Below are positions 7,939-17,183 of a stretch of DNA of 64,000 bases, piece by piece. Source of the DNA: DASVWZ01 sp963715675 (GTDB lineage Bacteria > Acidobacteriota > Terriglobia > Terriglobales > Acidobacteriaceae); assembly GCA_963715675.1 (NCBI GenBank), contig OY970265.1, positions 1,426,001 to 1,490,000 of the forward strand, given 5' to 3'. Under the pieces are notes generated by a model. It did not search any database and was not told the origin of the DNA. It was given only the letters and a program-made list of their open reading frames with translations. Position 1 is the stretch's first letter. Each line of letters begins with the position of its first letter. A program made the position numbers and the translations under genes.

Positions 7939-8397
7939 ATGTTGAAGCGTGGGCTTGGGTTGTTTTTTGTTTTCGTGGTCACCCTGACCGTTTCTGCTCC
8001 GTGGGCAACGTCTGAGCAGGAAGGCAGGGGAATTCCCGCTTTTAATGCTGGACCACCGCCCAAGGGCGCCAAGCTGCCGCCGATTCTCGGCAAAGAGCAG
8101 TTGTGGGGCGAAGATGCAGAGCATCCCTACCAAACTCACGCTTACGAGCTAGCGGCGAAGATTCCGGTGATTTTGCACCAGCAGCCCTGCTATTGCTTCT
8201 GCGATCGTATGGGCCACAACAGCCTGCACAGTTGTTTTGAGGGAACTCACGGCGCCCGCTGCGGGGTCTGCCTGAAGGAGTTGTATTACTCTTATGTGGA
8301 GTCCAGGAAAGGCCGGACGGCGGCGCAAATCCGCAAAGGGATTATTGCTGGTGAGTGGGACCAGATCGATCTGCAGAAGGCGGCTTCAATTAACTGA
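7939..8397 (+). CDS. Exported CYCXC-motif protein (PCYCGC family)
   Basis: The 152-residue protein starts with an export signal (LGLFFVFVVTLTVSA). Its core has PCYCFCD, then HNSLHSCFEGTHGARCGVC, a pattern of closely spaced cysteines and histidines typical of the PCYCGC (PF13798-type) family, members of which are sometimes selenoproteins. Here all positions are encoded as cysteine. The motif suggests metal or thiol chemistry outside the cytoplasm, but the function is not established. The C-terminal GRTAAQIRKGIIAGEW is the usual helical tail. An ATG at 7931 is out of frame. A possible -10 (TACAAT, 7909-7914) lies just upstream. Confidence 0.75.
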   Translation: MLKRGLGLFFVFVVTLTVSAPWATSEQEGRGIPAFNAGPPPKGAKLPPILGKEQLWGEDAEHPYQTHAYELAAKIPVILHQQPCYCFCDRMGHNSLHSCFEGTHGARCGVCLKELYYSYVESRKGRTAAQIRKGIIAGEWDQIDLQKAASIN

Positions 8398-8496
8398 AGG
8401 GCCGATGGGAATGCGGGCGTAACGGAAGCTTTAACAATCAGCTGATAAATACAAGAAAGAGGATAGTTTACGAAGAGTACCGGAAGAGTCTTACAA

Positions 8497-9057
8497 ATGG
8501 CACAAAAGACCACTCCAAAGAAGTCGGTCGCCGACGACCCGCACTATTCCCAAGCGGTGCAGAACTACGAAGCCGGTTTGCGCGCCATGCAGGAGCATAA
8601 GTTCGACAAGGCGAAGTCCTTCCTGCAAAAGGTGATCGCCGGGCCCAGCAAGGAACTGGCGGACCGAGCAAACGTCCATCTCAGTGCCTGCAACCAGCAG
8701 GCGGAGAAGGTCGTGGGCTTCAAGAGCCCCGAAGAGCACTACGACTATGCGGTTTCGCTGATGAACGTCGGCGATTATGTGGGTGCCCGCGAGCATTTGG
8801 ACAAGCTTTCCAAACAGGTTCCGAAGGCGGACTACGTCGCCTACGGGTTGGCGGCGCTGGACTGTCTGACCGGCCATGTCGAGGATTCCCTTCGCCACCT
8901 CGATGAAGCCATTCGTTTCAACCCGACCCTTCGCTTTCAGGCGCGGAACGATTCGGATTTCCAGAATCTGGCCGAGGACCCACGATTCACCGAGTTGCTG
9001 TATCCCGATCCCGGGGCAGAACTGGGTTCCTCGGACACCTTTGAAGAGGATCGTTGA
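8497..9057 (+). CDS. TPR-repeat protein upstream of yvcK
   Basis: The 186-residue soluble protein has no signal peptide. Two or three TPR-like helical pairs are visible (YEAGLRAMQEHKFDKAKSFL, YDYAVSLMNVGDYVGAREHL, YGLAALDCLTGHVEDSLRHL). It ends in an aspartate/glutamate-rich tail. A GGAAGAG precedes the ATG. It stops 9 bases before the yvcK start, so the two are almost certainly one operon. TPRs mediate protein contacts; a scaffolding role linked to the YvcK protein is inference from position only. Confidence 0.75.
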   Translation: MAQKTTPKKSVADDPHYSQAVQNYEAGLRAMQEHKFDKAKSFLQKVIAGPSKELADRANVHLSACNQQAEKVVGFKSPEEHYDYAVSLMNVGDYVGAREHLDKLSKQVPKADYVAYGLAALDCLTGHVEDSLRHLDEAIRFNPTLRFQARNDSDFQNLAEDPRFTELLYPDPGAELGSSDTFEEDR

Positions 9058-9066
9058 GCAGCCCCT

Positions 9067-10155
9067 ATGGGCTATGAGGAACAGCCTACGCCCGCTGCAG
9101 TGGCTGGGGGGCGTTCGGATGCAGGTGCGGTGCGGGTGGTTGCCATCGGGGGCGGCACCGGCCTTTCCACCCTGCTGAGAGGCCTCAAGCCGTACGTGGC
9201 ATTCTCCGGCGGCCCCTCGCCGAGTTCCAACCGTACTTACATCAGCGAGCTTTGCGCGGTGGTCACGGTAAGCGACGACGGTGGCTCCAGCGGCCGCCTT
9301 CGCAAGGAGCTCAACATGCTCCCTCCGGGCGACATCCGCAATTGCATCGTGGCGCTTTCCCAGGATGAAGCCCTGCTGTCCCGCCTCTTTCAGCACCGTT
9401 TCGTGAAGGGCTCCGGGTTGGAGGGGCACAGCTTTGGGAACCTGTTCCTGGCTGCGCTCACCTCCATCACCAGCGACTTCAGTGAAGCCGTGCGGCTTTC
9501 CTCCGAGATTCTGACGACCCGCGGCCATATCTATCCCGCGACCACATCCAATGTGGAACTGGAAGCGCTCATGGAAGACGGAGCGCGAGTGCGCGGCGAA
9601 ACCAGGATCACCGCCAGCAAGGGCCGGATCAAGGAGCTCTTCCTGGTCCCGCATGATGTCGAGCCTCTGCCGCAAACCCTGCAAGCCATCGCGCGCGCCG
9701 ACCTCATTACGATTGGCCCCGGTTCCCTGTTCACCAGCCTGATTCCCAACCTGCTGGTGCACGGTATTGCGCAGGCGATCGCGGCGTCGTCCGCGGTCAA
9801 GGTATACATCTGCAATCTGATGACCCAGGCCAACGAAAGCCTGGGACGCACCGCAGCCGACCACATTCGAGCCTTGAATGCTCACGCCCAGGAAAATATT
9901 TTCGACTATGCGTTCCTCAACGCTAAACCTGCCTCGGACGGACTAAAAGCGAAGTATGCTTTGGAAGGCTCCGCGCAAGTTGTGGCGGATACGATAGCCA
10001 TCCAGGAACTGGAGGTGACCCCGGTCCTGGGCGACTATCTGGATGAAGGCGAGGTGGCCCGCCACGCCACCGACCGGATTGCCAGGGACTTGCTCAGCTT
10101 GGTCCGTCCCGAGGCTTCCGGATCAGAGGATGCGCGGCCAGCGCTCAGAACCTAG
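9067..10155 (+). CDS. yvcK: YvcK/GlmR-type gluconeogenesis factor (CofD-like fold)
   Basis: YvcK-family proteins bind UDP-GlcNAc and balance carbon flow into cell-wall precursors. The 362-residue product has the N-terminal glycine-rich loop VVAIGGGTGLSTLLRGL and the family signature VTVSDDGGSSGRLR followed by LPPGDIRNCIVALS. Later blocks are GHSFGNLFLAALT, ITIGPGSLFTSLIPNLLV and CNLMTQANES. The first 25 residues are extra and poorly conserved. It follows a TPR gene at 9 bases. glmU, whose product makes UDP-GlcNAc, lies one gene downstream on the same strand, a fitting metabolic neighbour. Confidence 0.9.
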   Translation: MGYEEQPTPAAVAGGRSDAGAVRVVAIGGGTGLSTLLRGLKPYVAFSGGPSPSSNRTYISELCAVVTVSDDGGSSGRLRKELNMLPPGDIRNCIVALSQDEALLSRLFQHRFVKGSGLEGHSFGNLFLAALTSITSDFSEAVRLSSEILTTRGHIYPATTSNVELEALMEDGARVRGETRITASKGRIKELFLVPHDVEPLPQTLQAIARADLITIGPGSLFTSLIPNLLVHGIAQAIAASSAVKVYICNLMTQANESLGRTAADHIRALNAHAQENIFDYAFLNAKPASDGLKAKYALEGSAQVVADTIAIQELEVTPVLGDYLDEGEVARHATDRIARDLLSLVRPEASGSEDARPALRT

Positions 10156-10289
10156 ATGATGTTCCTGCCGGATGCTGGAGCCGGGCATTGTCTGCAGAGG
10201 TTGATCGGGAGCATCGCGGGCCGACGCCCAGGTCGGGCCCACTCGGCACGCGACCGTATGAACGCGAACACTTGAAAAAGGAACCCGAG

Positions 10290-11012
10290 ATGGATTTTGT
10301 GAACTGCTACGCGGATGCGAACCGTGCCGGCGCATACGCCACGCTCGAGTTCGCCAACACCTACTACCTCGCATACCGTGACCTGCCCGCGATTCTGGCA
10401 GAGCATGCAACCGGAAGCAGAGCGCTTGACTTTGGTTGCGGCACTGGCAGATCCACAAGGTTCCTGCGGAAGCTGGGGTTCCATGTGACCGGAGTCGACG
10501 TCTCCGAGGACATGCTGCGGATTGCACGCAGCGTGGACCCTTCGGGCGATTACCGCCTCGTGCCGGGCGACAATTTCGGCGAACTTGACGCCGGATCCTT
10601 CGACCTGGTGCTCTCCGCGTTCACCTTCGACAACATTCCAGGGGCGATGAAGGCGAGAATCCTGTGCGATCTCGCAAAGCTGCTCACGCCCAATGGAACC
10701 GTGGTCAACCTGGTCTCGGCACCCGAGATCTACACCCACGAATGGGCCTCATTCACTACCAGGGATTTCCCGGGGAACGCCGCAGCTCAAAGTGGCGATG
10801 TGGTGCGCATTATCGTCACCGATCACCAGGACCGGAGGCCCGTCGAAGACATTGTTTGGACCGACGGATCGTATCGCGCGGTATATCGAGAAGCCGGGCT
10901 GGAGGCCATACAGGTCTTGAAGCCACTCGCCAAAGGCGACGAGCCATACGCGTGGGTGAGCGAAACCAGGATCGCTCCCTGGGTGATTTACGTGTTGAGA
11001 CGAGCGCGGTAG
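10290..11012 (+). CDS. Class I SAM-dependent methyltransferase, substrate unknown
   Basis: The 240-residue protein has the Rossmann methyltransferase motif I ALDFGCGTGRSTRFL, motif II VTGVDVSEDML, an acidic DLVLSAFTFDNIP (motif IV region) and LTPNGTVVNLVS. The ATG at 10290 is preceded by AAGGA at suitable spacing. An in-frame start 34 codons upstream adds a charged stretch with no similarity and was rejected. It sits between yvcK and glmU but has no obvious link to them. No substrate-specific motif was recognised; small-molecule methylation is the likeliest general role. Confidence 0.75.
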   Translation: MDFVNCYADANRAGAYATLEFANTYYLAYRDLPAILAEHATGSRALDFGCGTGRSTRFLRKLGFHVTGVDVSEDMLRIARSVDPSGDYRLVPGDNFGELDAGSFDLVLSAFTFDNIPGAMKARILCDLAKLLTPNGTVVNLVSAPEIYTHEWASFTTRDFPGNAAAQSGDVVRIIVTDHQDRRPVEDIVWTDGSYRAVYREAGLEAIQVLKPLAKGDEPYAWVSETRIAPWVIYVLRRAR

Positions 11013-11129
11013 TTCTGGCGATACGCTCCCAGGCTGGGTTGTCGCAAAGATTACGTCTTAGATACTTCTTTCTGGCTCCGAGCGAATGCTCTCCGCCATT
11101 CCCCTCGGGCACGCGGTATAGTGACTTCA

Positions 11130-12581
11130 ATGCCAAAAGCCACAAAGAGGAAGCCCCCTCAAGCCGGGCCATCGTTTTCGTCTTTCGCCAAGGGCAAAAC
11201 CACCCGCATTGCCATCGCCATCATGGCGGCCGGCAAAGGCACGCGGCTTAAGTCCAAGCACCCGAAAGTTCTGCATGAAGTCGGCGGACAGCCGCTGCTG
11301 GCGCACGTAATCGCCGCCGCTACCAAAGTTGTGCCCGCGCCGGACGTCTACACCATCATCGGTCATGAAGCCGATCGCGTGCGGGAAGCGGTCGCGCACA
11401 CCGGGGTCAATTTCGTACTGCAGAAGGAACAGCGCGGTACCGGACATGCTTTGATGGTTGCCCGCGACGCGTTAGCGGCCTACGACATCGTCATCGTGCT
11501 CTCCGGCGACGCGCCGCTGATCACCGCTCAGACCATCGAAAAACTGCGCGATTTTCATGTTTCCAAGACTCCGGCGATGACGATCCTGACTGCCCGGCTG
11601 CACGACCCAACCGGCTATGGCCGAGTGATTCGCAATAACGCAAAAAGCCATGAGGTCCGGGCCATCGTGGAGGAGAAATCCGCAACCGCCGCGCAGAAAA
11701 AGATCAGCGAGATTAATGCCGGCTTCTATGCCTTTTCGGTTCCCCAGCTTTACAAGTTCATCGATCAGCTCAGCACTGAAAATCCTCACGGCGAGTTTTA
11801 TCTCACCGACATGGCGGCTGTATTTCAAAAGGCCAGACAGCGAGTGGTTGCGGTTGAAGCCGCCAACCCTCACGAAATCCTGGGCGGCAACACCCGCGCC
11901 GAGCTGGTGAGTATCGATCAATACATGCGGCTGGCCAAATGTCAGAAGCTCATGGATGATGGGGTCACAATTTTCTATCCGCAAACCTGCGTGATCGACT
12001 CTGGCGTTGCGATCGCCGCCGACACGGTGATTGAGCCATTCGTCCAGCTCCTGGGCCGCACGCGCATCGGCAGCGACTGCCGCGTCCGCTCCTACAGCGT
12101 GATCCGCGACTCCGTGATCGGGGACGGCGTGACCATCCTCCCCGGCTGCGCGCTGGAGGATTCCCAGGTGAAGGACGGCGCAGTTCTTGGTCCGTATGCT
12201 CATCTGCGGCCGGGAAGCGAGATCGGCGAAGGCGCGAAGGTGGGCAATTTTGTCGAGACCAAGAAAATCCGCATGGGCAAAGGCTCCAAAGCCAACCATC
12301 TTACCTATCTGGGAAACGCCGAAATCGGCGAGGGCGTGAACATCGGCGCCGGCACCATCACCTGCAACTACGATGGCAAGCACAAGCACACCACGGTGAT
12401 TGAAGACGGCGTGTTTGTCGGCAGTGATTCCACCCTGGTCGCGCCGGTTCGCATCGGAAAGCGCGCGTATATTGGCGCTGCGTCTTGTATTACCGACGAC
12501 GTTCCCGAGGATTCCCTCGCCCTCGGCCGCGCGCGCCAAATCGTCAAAGAAGGATGGAGGAAAGAAAAGAGGAGTGGCTGA
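11130..12581 (+). CDS. glmU: Bifunctional N-acetylglucosamine-1-phosphate uridyltransferase / glucosamine-1-phosphate acetyltransferase
   Basis: GlmU acetylates glucosamine-1-phosphate and then makes UDP-GlcNAc for peptidoglycan and lipopolysaccharide. The N-terminal nucleotidyltransferase domain shows AIMAAGKGTRLKSKHPKVLH, QRGTGHALMVA and VLSGDAPLI. The C-terminal left-handed beta helix shows many hexapeptide turns and LGNAEIGEGVNIGAGTITCN. The length (483 residues) is normal apart from an extra basic N-terminal stretch of about 25 residues. A GTG three codons upstream (11121) is also possible. No strong Shine-Dalgarno is seen for either start. It converges with the STAS gene 15 bases downstream. 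Confidence 0.96.
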   Translation: MPKATKRKPPQAGPSFSSFAKGKTTRIAIAIMAAGKGTRLKSKHPKVLHEVGGQPLLAHVIAAATKVVPAPDVYTIIGHEADRVREAVAHTGVNFVLQKEQRGTGHALMVARDALAAYDIVIVLSGDAPLITAQTIEKLRDFHVSKTPAMTILTARLHDPTGYGRVIRNNAKSHEVRAIVEEKSATAAQKKISEINAGFYAFSVPQLYKFIDQLSTENPHGEFYLTDMAAVFQKARQRVVAVEAANPHEILGGNTRAELVSIDQYMRLAKCQKLMDDGVTIFYPQTCVIDSGVAIAADTVIEPFVQLLGRTRIGSDCRVRSYSVIRDSVIGDGVTILPGCALEDSQVKDGAVLGPYAHLRPGSEIGEGAKVGNFVETKKIRMGKGSKANHLTYLGNAEIGEGVNIGAGTITCNYDGKHKHTTVIEDGVFVGSDSTLVAPVRIGKRAYIGAASCITDDVPEDSLALGRARQIVKEGWRKEKRSG

Positions 12582-12596
12582 GCGGGAACGGGAAAA

Positions 12597-12956
12597 CTAG
12601 GCGTGGCCGGCGCTGGTGAGCGCCGTGATCGCGTCATCGAACGTCGGGAACATCAGGAACAACGACTCCACCTTGGTAATTTCAAATAATCGCAACACGC
12701 GCGCGTTCACTCCGCTCAGTGCGACCCGTTGCCCGGCCTTCTGCCGTGATACGTAGGCGCTGACCAGCGAGCCCAGTCCGGAGGAATCCAGGTAGGGGAC
12801 TTCCGTGAGATCGAGAATCATCGTCTGGAATCGTTCCTCACGCCGGATCGCGTTCTGAAACGGCGGCAGGTTCTCAAAAGTCAGGGGTCCACGCAGGCAA
12901 AGGATGCCGGGCTCACCCATCTCTCCCAGCCGTTCGATCTCCAAGGGCTCAGCCAT
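12597..12956 (-). CDS. STAS-domain anti-sigma factor antagonist
   Basis: The 119-residue protein is one STAS domain. The phospho-acceptor region is TEVPYLDSSGLGSLVSAY, with the conserved serine after YLD. STAS antagonists bind partner-switch anti-sigma kinases when unphosphorylated. No RsbW-type kinase is adjacent. A PP2C/SpoIIE phosphatase with FHA and GAF domains is encoded at 58928-60595 and is the sort of enzyme that dephosphorylates such proteins, though a link over this distance is speculation. It could also be part of a membrane-lipid or signalling complex. Confidence 0.85.
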   Translation of the reverse strand: MAEPLEIERLGEMGEPGILCLRGPLTFENLPPFQNAIRREERFQTMILDLTEVPYLDSSGLGSLVSAYVSRQKAGQRVALSGVNARVLRLFEITKVESLFLMFPTFDDAITALTSAGHA

Positions 12957-13147
12957 GCAGGGCAGATTCTATAGCAGTTTCATGGAGGTTGTAACCCGCT
13001 TTCTTTGCGGTCCTGAAAAAACCGGGTTCGAGCAGCCAGTTCGACAATCACGGACTCGGGTATACGCATTCCCAATCGGATCACGCTATCTTCTGATGCC
13101 GTTCCTGAGGACGTCGAAGCCGCAGGCGTCCTGACCCAGTCCCTGCA

Positions 13148-13163
13148 CCGCTCTGTGGAGCGG
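13148..13163 (-). terminator. Hairpin directly behind the tamB stop codon
   Basis: CCGCTC and GAGCGG form a 6-base stem with a 4-base loop, starting at the base after the TAG stop of the tamB-like gene. There is no T run on the minus strand, so it may be a weak or Rho-assisted end or an RNA 3' stabiliser. Confidence 0.35.
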
Positions 13164-16100
13164 CTACTTCTTACGTTGGCGAATCCGGACCTCGAAGCTG
13201 ACCACGCCGTTGTAGTCCCGGATTCCCAGGATCGACACATTGTGGTTGATGTTGTATTCCGCTTGGATGATCTGCTGCGAGGTCTGCGACACGTTGGTTG
13301 TGTAGGTCAGGGTGAGGTTGTCCTTCACCTGCTGCTCGATGGTGACCGCGGGAGCCGCGGTGGTAGGAGAAGTCTCGGTATTCAGCCCTTGCGGATCGAC
13401 CTTGATGTGGCTGATGCCGAACAGGCTTCTGGAGCGACTGCTGAGCGCCGCGTTCAGCGCCTCGGCCAGGGCCGCGCTGGAGGCTTGCTGGGCGAAGCTC
13501 TGTTGTCCGTTCTGCTGGAGCTGCGCGGATTGTTCGCGCGTCTGGCCCAGCGCCAGCAAACTGATGATGTCGGAACTGGGCAATGGCGGTTCGGAGTGAT
13601 ACGTCAGGTTGAGCTTGTCGAATTCGCCATTCAGGTTCACGGTAATGTCGTAGTACTTCACCCGCGTGGAGGCCTGCAAATCGAGCACCGGAGTGCTGGT
13701 CACCGGGTTGGTGAAGGTCACTTCTCCGCGCTCCATACGATACTTTTGACCGTTGAAGTACACCTGGCCTTCGATCACGTCGGCCCGCCCCAGCAGCACG
13801 GGCTTTGCCGCGGTGCCTCGCAACTGCAGGTCCGCGTCTCCGGAGAGACGCAGGCTGGCGGTCTGCATCTGCAGTTCCGGCAGAGTCACGATGTGAACGT
13901 CCATGCGAATCCGGTTCAGCAGGGGATTGGTCTGAGGAAGCGCTGAACCCTGCGAGGTGCTTGCCAGGTACCCGCCGAAGTCGAAACCAGGAGTGACCGC
14001 CAATTTGGTGATGGTGGCATCGCCGGAAAGTGTGCTCGCCGAAGGCGTCCCGGCAAACCTCAGGTCCGCATTCATCATCGAGCTGACGCCCAGGGGATAG
14101 CGCAGCCGCACGTCTCGACCTTGCAGCGTCAAGTCGAAGCTGAGTTGGTGGCTGTACGCGGCGGCATACCCGCCGAAACTCACCGCGCCTCCGCCCACGT
14201 GGCCAGTTAACGTCTCGATCTGCAAGCGGTCCTGGTTAAAGACCAGCGAACCATTGAGATCACTCAAGGCGCTGGGCAGGTCGGCGTAGGCAACCGACCC
14301 GTGGTTGACCTGCAACCGCCCTTGCAGGACGGGTCTTGCGATCGTTCCACCCACCTCGACATCCATGGCAACCGTTCCGGAGGTCGTGAAATCGGGATTG
14401 AAGCTCTCGATGAGTTGCAGTCCGGCATTCCCGTTTGCCCGCAGATTCAGATGATGATCGTCATCCAGCTGCAGGCTGCCCGTTACGGAAAGATCGGTTC
14501 CCTGCCCGCTGAGGCGGAATTGCTGGAGGTGGAGCGCCCGGTCCGCCAGCGTGAACCGGATCGGTCCATTGTTGCGCACCTCAACATGTTCGACATCCGC
14601 CGAGAATCCGCTGAGGTTACCCGTCACTTGCAAATCCCGTGGATTGCGCAGCGGGCCGCTTAATTGCACATCGCCGACCACGGCAGAACGTCCCGTGATG
14701 TGACCTCGCAGGTAAGTCCGCAGCAGCGCATCCACATCGAGATGGTCGAAGTGGAAATCGAGCTCTGCCGGCCAGTCGTCCCGCAGGCGGACGTTCCCAT
14801 CGAAATTCAGTTCGGCATCTTTGAACGCTGAACGCCCAGTCAGGCGCATCTCGGACCCCTGCGTGACTGCGTTGAGGGTGTAATCACCGGCGAGTTCGTG
14901 ATCCAATGTCAAGCCATGGAGGTGAAGCGTGGCATTCAGGGCCGGTGCTTCCAGGGTCCCCCGGCCCTCGGCATTAAAATCGAACTTCCCCTCTATATTG
15001 AGACCACCCGTTTGAAGCTGCGAAAACTCTTGCAGGTCAAAGTTCGTGCCTCGGGCTGAGAAGTGGGAGGCGTGGCTGGAGAAATCGTAGCTACCCGCGC
15101 CGGTGATGGGAGCGTCGTGGTAGACCATCTTTACATCGCCGAGCGTGACCTGCTCGCCCTCGAATTGCAGCGCGGATTCAAAATGTGGAACGGATTGGCC
15201 CCGGACCACGGCGTTGGCGATCTCTAGTCGCCCTTGCCCTTGCGGCGACGCCTTCGTGCCGTTGGCCTGTAATGAAAAGTTCGCGGTGCCGCTGACCGGG
15301 AGGTCAAGGCCCGCCAAACTCAGCAACTCGCTTACGTCTGCATCCTGTATATTCAGGCGGACGTTGAATGGGCTGGACGAGGTAAATCTCCTGCCCTCCA
15401 AGGCGGCGCTTCCGTCGAAGCGCAGGGTTGTGCTGCCCTGCCGCAGAATCCCGTTGCGAACCGCAAAGCGACTCGGCGAAACCTGGATGTCAGCCGCCAG
15501 GGCATCAAAACTGACTTGCTTCCTGGGAGCAGTGAGGGTCGCCGGGATCAGAAAATCGAAATCCTGGGATTCCATCTTTCCGGAGAATTGGATGGCAGAG
15601 AGCTTGCCGCTTGCCGTGCCCTCAAAAGAAGCATGGCCTTGCAACGTGACTGGAATCTGCTCTTGATAGCCGAGTGCGAGGGATGCTGTCTGCCATTCGG
15701 AAAGGTCAGTGGTGTGAACCGAGACTCGCATAGCCGCACGCGAGGAAAGCGTTCCTTTGGCGTTGACCTCGGTCGCGCGCGTAGCCGCGTCCAGGAAACG
15801 GATTTCCAGCTCTTCCGAGTCGCCGCGATAGACCGCGCTCCCATGCATCGTGAGCGGGAGTTGCGCTGCCGAAGGGCGGGGTGGCGCGGCTACGTCCACC
15901 GCCAGATTGGTCTCGGCATGGCCCAGGCTTCCCGTCCAGCGTGTCTCGATGGTGCCGCTGGTGCTTCCCGCCAATCGCAATCGGTCGAGCGGACGGGCGG
16001 GGGTAGCCAGCGCCGCGGCAACTTCTCCGATCTGGACATCTTTCATTCGCAGACTGACACTTCCCTTTTGCTCAGCAGCCCGCTTCGCCGGCTTGCCGGA

Positions 16101-17183
16101 CGGAAGCCGCTCCCGCCAATTTGTGACTTCCGCCTGTCCCGTGACTTCGCCACCCAGCAACTGCGCGTGAATCTGCGACAGAGCGATCTGTACTGTATTA
16201 ACCGTGAACTGCGTATCCAGGGCAGCGCTTCGAATCCGGAAGGTTTCGTCCCTCCAATCCAGATCCTTGATGGCCAGCTTCCCTGCTGAGGAAGAGTCAG
16301 ACGTGCTCCATACCCCATTTCCCTCGACCTGAATCGTCCCGCGCCTGAATTCCGGGCGGCGTAGTACGGCGCCAGCTTCTGCGAGGTCTAGAACCGCTCG
16401 GTAGTTTCCATCGAACTTCGGTGTACGAAAATCTCCCCAGCGCCCACTGGTTTCGAGTGCGGACCGGCCTGAGGTCGCCCGCATTCGGTGCACCACAAGG
16501 CTGTTCTGGCTCAAGGCGAAATGAGCTTCCATCATCCACGCCACCGGACGGAAGTTACTGGCCTGCGTGTCCACTTTGCCGAGCAGCAGATCGCCCTCGT
16601 ATTGTTGGTGCAGGATGGAATAGTCCAGGCTGGCCGAAATATCGTTGGCTGCGAAATCCAGTGGGAGTTTCTGGTCGTTCCACAGCAATGCGCCCTTGCG
16701 CACCTCAAGCCGGCTGATGGAAAAGGAGAACAGTTTCTCGACGGGCTGCGTGTCCGATCTGACCTGGGGCTGCGGCTGGTTGGTGGTTCCGTCCGGATAA
16801 ACAATGATATGAATCACGGGGCCCTGGAGCACCAGGGATCTGAATCCGAACTCGGCGCCCAAAACGGAGATCAGCTTGACCTGTGCCACCAGACGGTCAA
16901 CGTGCGCATAGGGCACCTGGTTCGCCGACTCGCGCCCATGAATGGTCAGGTTGCGGACGTCCACCTGGAAACGAAATGGAATGGTGTGAATGCTGTCGAG
17001 ATCGACCCGGCCGCCGGTGACTCGTTCCAGTTCAGCGACCAAGCGGCGGCGGACCATTCCCTGAAAGGAATCTGTCGTGGTGTACCAGGCAGCTGCGCCC
17101 AACAGGACCAGACCCGCGGCCAGTGCCAGCAGGCAGTATTTCCAGATCCTGCCCCGACGCGGCGAGGCGCCGGTTTCCGTCAT
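13164..17183 (-). CDS. tamB: TamB/DUF490-like translocation and assembly protein
   Basis: TamB-type proteins are long inner-membrane-anchored, beta-rich bridges that help outer-membrane protein insertion or lipid transport. The 1339-residue product has one N-terminal membrane helix (YCLLALAAGLVLLGAAAWYT), then repeating amphipathic beta segments of the AsmA/TamB kind. It ends in a conserved C-terminal DUF490 domain (LGRADVIEGQVYFNGQKY, SSDIISLLALGQTREQ). Its ATG overlaps the stop of the surA-like gene by 4 bases, and that gene overlaps the bamA-like gene the same way, so all three should be co-translated. In proteobacteria TamB partners the Omp85 protein TamA, which the upstream gene may replace. 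Confidence 0.88.
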   Translation of the reverse strand: MTETGASPRRGRIWKYCLLALAAGLVLLGAAAWYTTTDSFQGMVRRRLVAELERVTGGRVDLDSIHTIPFRFQVDVRNLTIHGRESANQVPYAHVDRLVAQVKLISVLGAEFGFRSLVLQGPVIHIIVYPDGTTNQPQPQVRSDTQPVEKLFSFSISRLEVRKGALLWNDQKLPLDFAANDISASLDYSILHQQYEGDLLLGKVDTQASNFRPVAWMMEAHFALSQNSLVVHRMRATSGRSALETSGRWGDFRTPKFDGNYRAVLDLAEAGAVLRRPEFRRGTIQVEGNGVWSTSDSSSAGKLAIKDLDWRDETFRIRSAALDTQFTVNTVQIALSQIHAQLLGGEVTGQAEVTNWRERLPSGKPAKRAAEQKGSVSLRMKDVQIGEVAAALATPARPLDRLRLAGSTSGTIETRWTGSLGHAETNLAVDVAAPPRPSAAQLPLTMHGSAVYRGDSEELEIRFLDAATRATEVNAKGTLSSRAAMRVSVHTTDLSEWQTASLALGYQEQIPVTLQGHASFEGTASGKLSAIQFSGKMESQDFDFLIPATLTAPRKQVSFDALAADIQVSPSRFAVRNGILRQGSTTLRFDGSAALEGRRFTSSSPFNVRLNIQDADVSELLSLAGLDLPVSGTANFSLQANGTKASPQGQGRLEIANAVVRGQSVPHFESALQFEGEQVTLGDVKMVYHDAPITGAGSYDFSSHASHFSARGTNFDLQEFSQLQTGGLNIEGKFDFNAEGRGTLEAPALNATLHLHGLTLDHELAGDYTLNAVTQGSEMRLTGRSAFKDAELNFDGNVRLRDDWPAELDFHFDHLDVDALLRTYLRGHITGRSAVVGDVQLSGPLRNPRDLQVTGNLSGFSADVEHVEVRNNGPIRFTLADRALHLQQFRLSGQGTDLSVTGSLQLDDDHHLNLRANGNAGLQLIESFNPDFTTSGTVAMDVEVGGTIARPVLQGRLQVNHGSVAYADLPSALSDLNGSLVFNQDRLQIETLTGHVGGGAVSFGGYAAAYSHQLSFDLTLQGRDVRLRYPLGVSSMMNADLRFAGTPSASTLSGDATITKLAVTPGFDFGGYLASTSQGSALPQTNPLLNRIRMDVHIVTLPELQMQTASLRLSGDADLQLRGTAAKPVLLGRADVIEGQVYFNGQKYRMERGEVTFTNPVTSTPVLDLQASTRVKYYDITVNLNGEFDKLNLTYHSEPPLPSSDIISLLALGQTREQSAQLQQNGQQSFAQQASSAALAEALNAALSSRSRSLFGISHIKVDPQGLNTETSPTTAAPAVTIEQQVKDNLTLTYTTNVSQTSQQIIQAEYNINHNVSILGIRDYNGVVSFEVRIRQRKK

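Noticed and set aside
8491..9885. A 464-codon minus-strand frame opposite the TPR and yvcK genes
   Set aside because: It has no recognisable domain and is antisense to two well-supported genes.
10156..10289. A 34-codon extension of the methyltransferase start
   Set aside because: The stretch is charged and has no methyltransferase similarity; the ATG at 10290 has AAGGA upstream.
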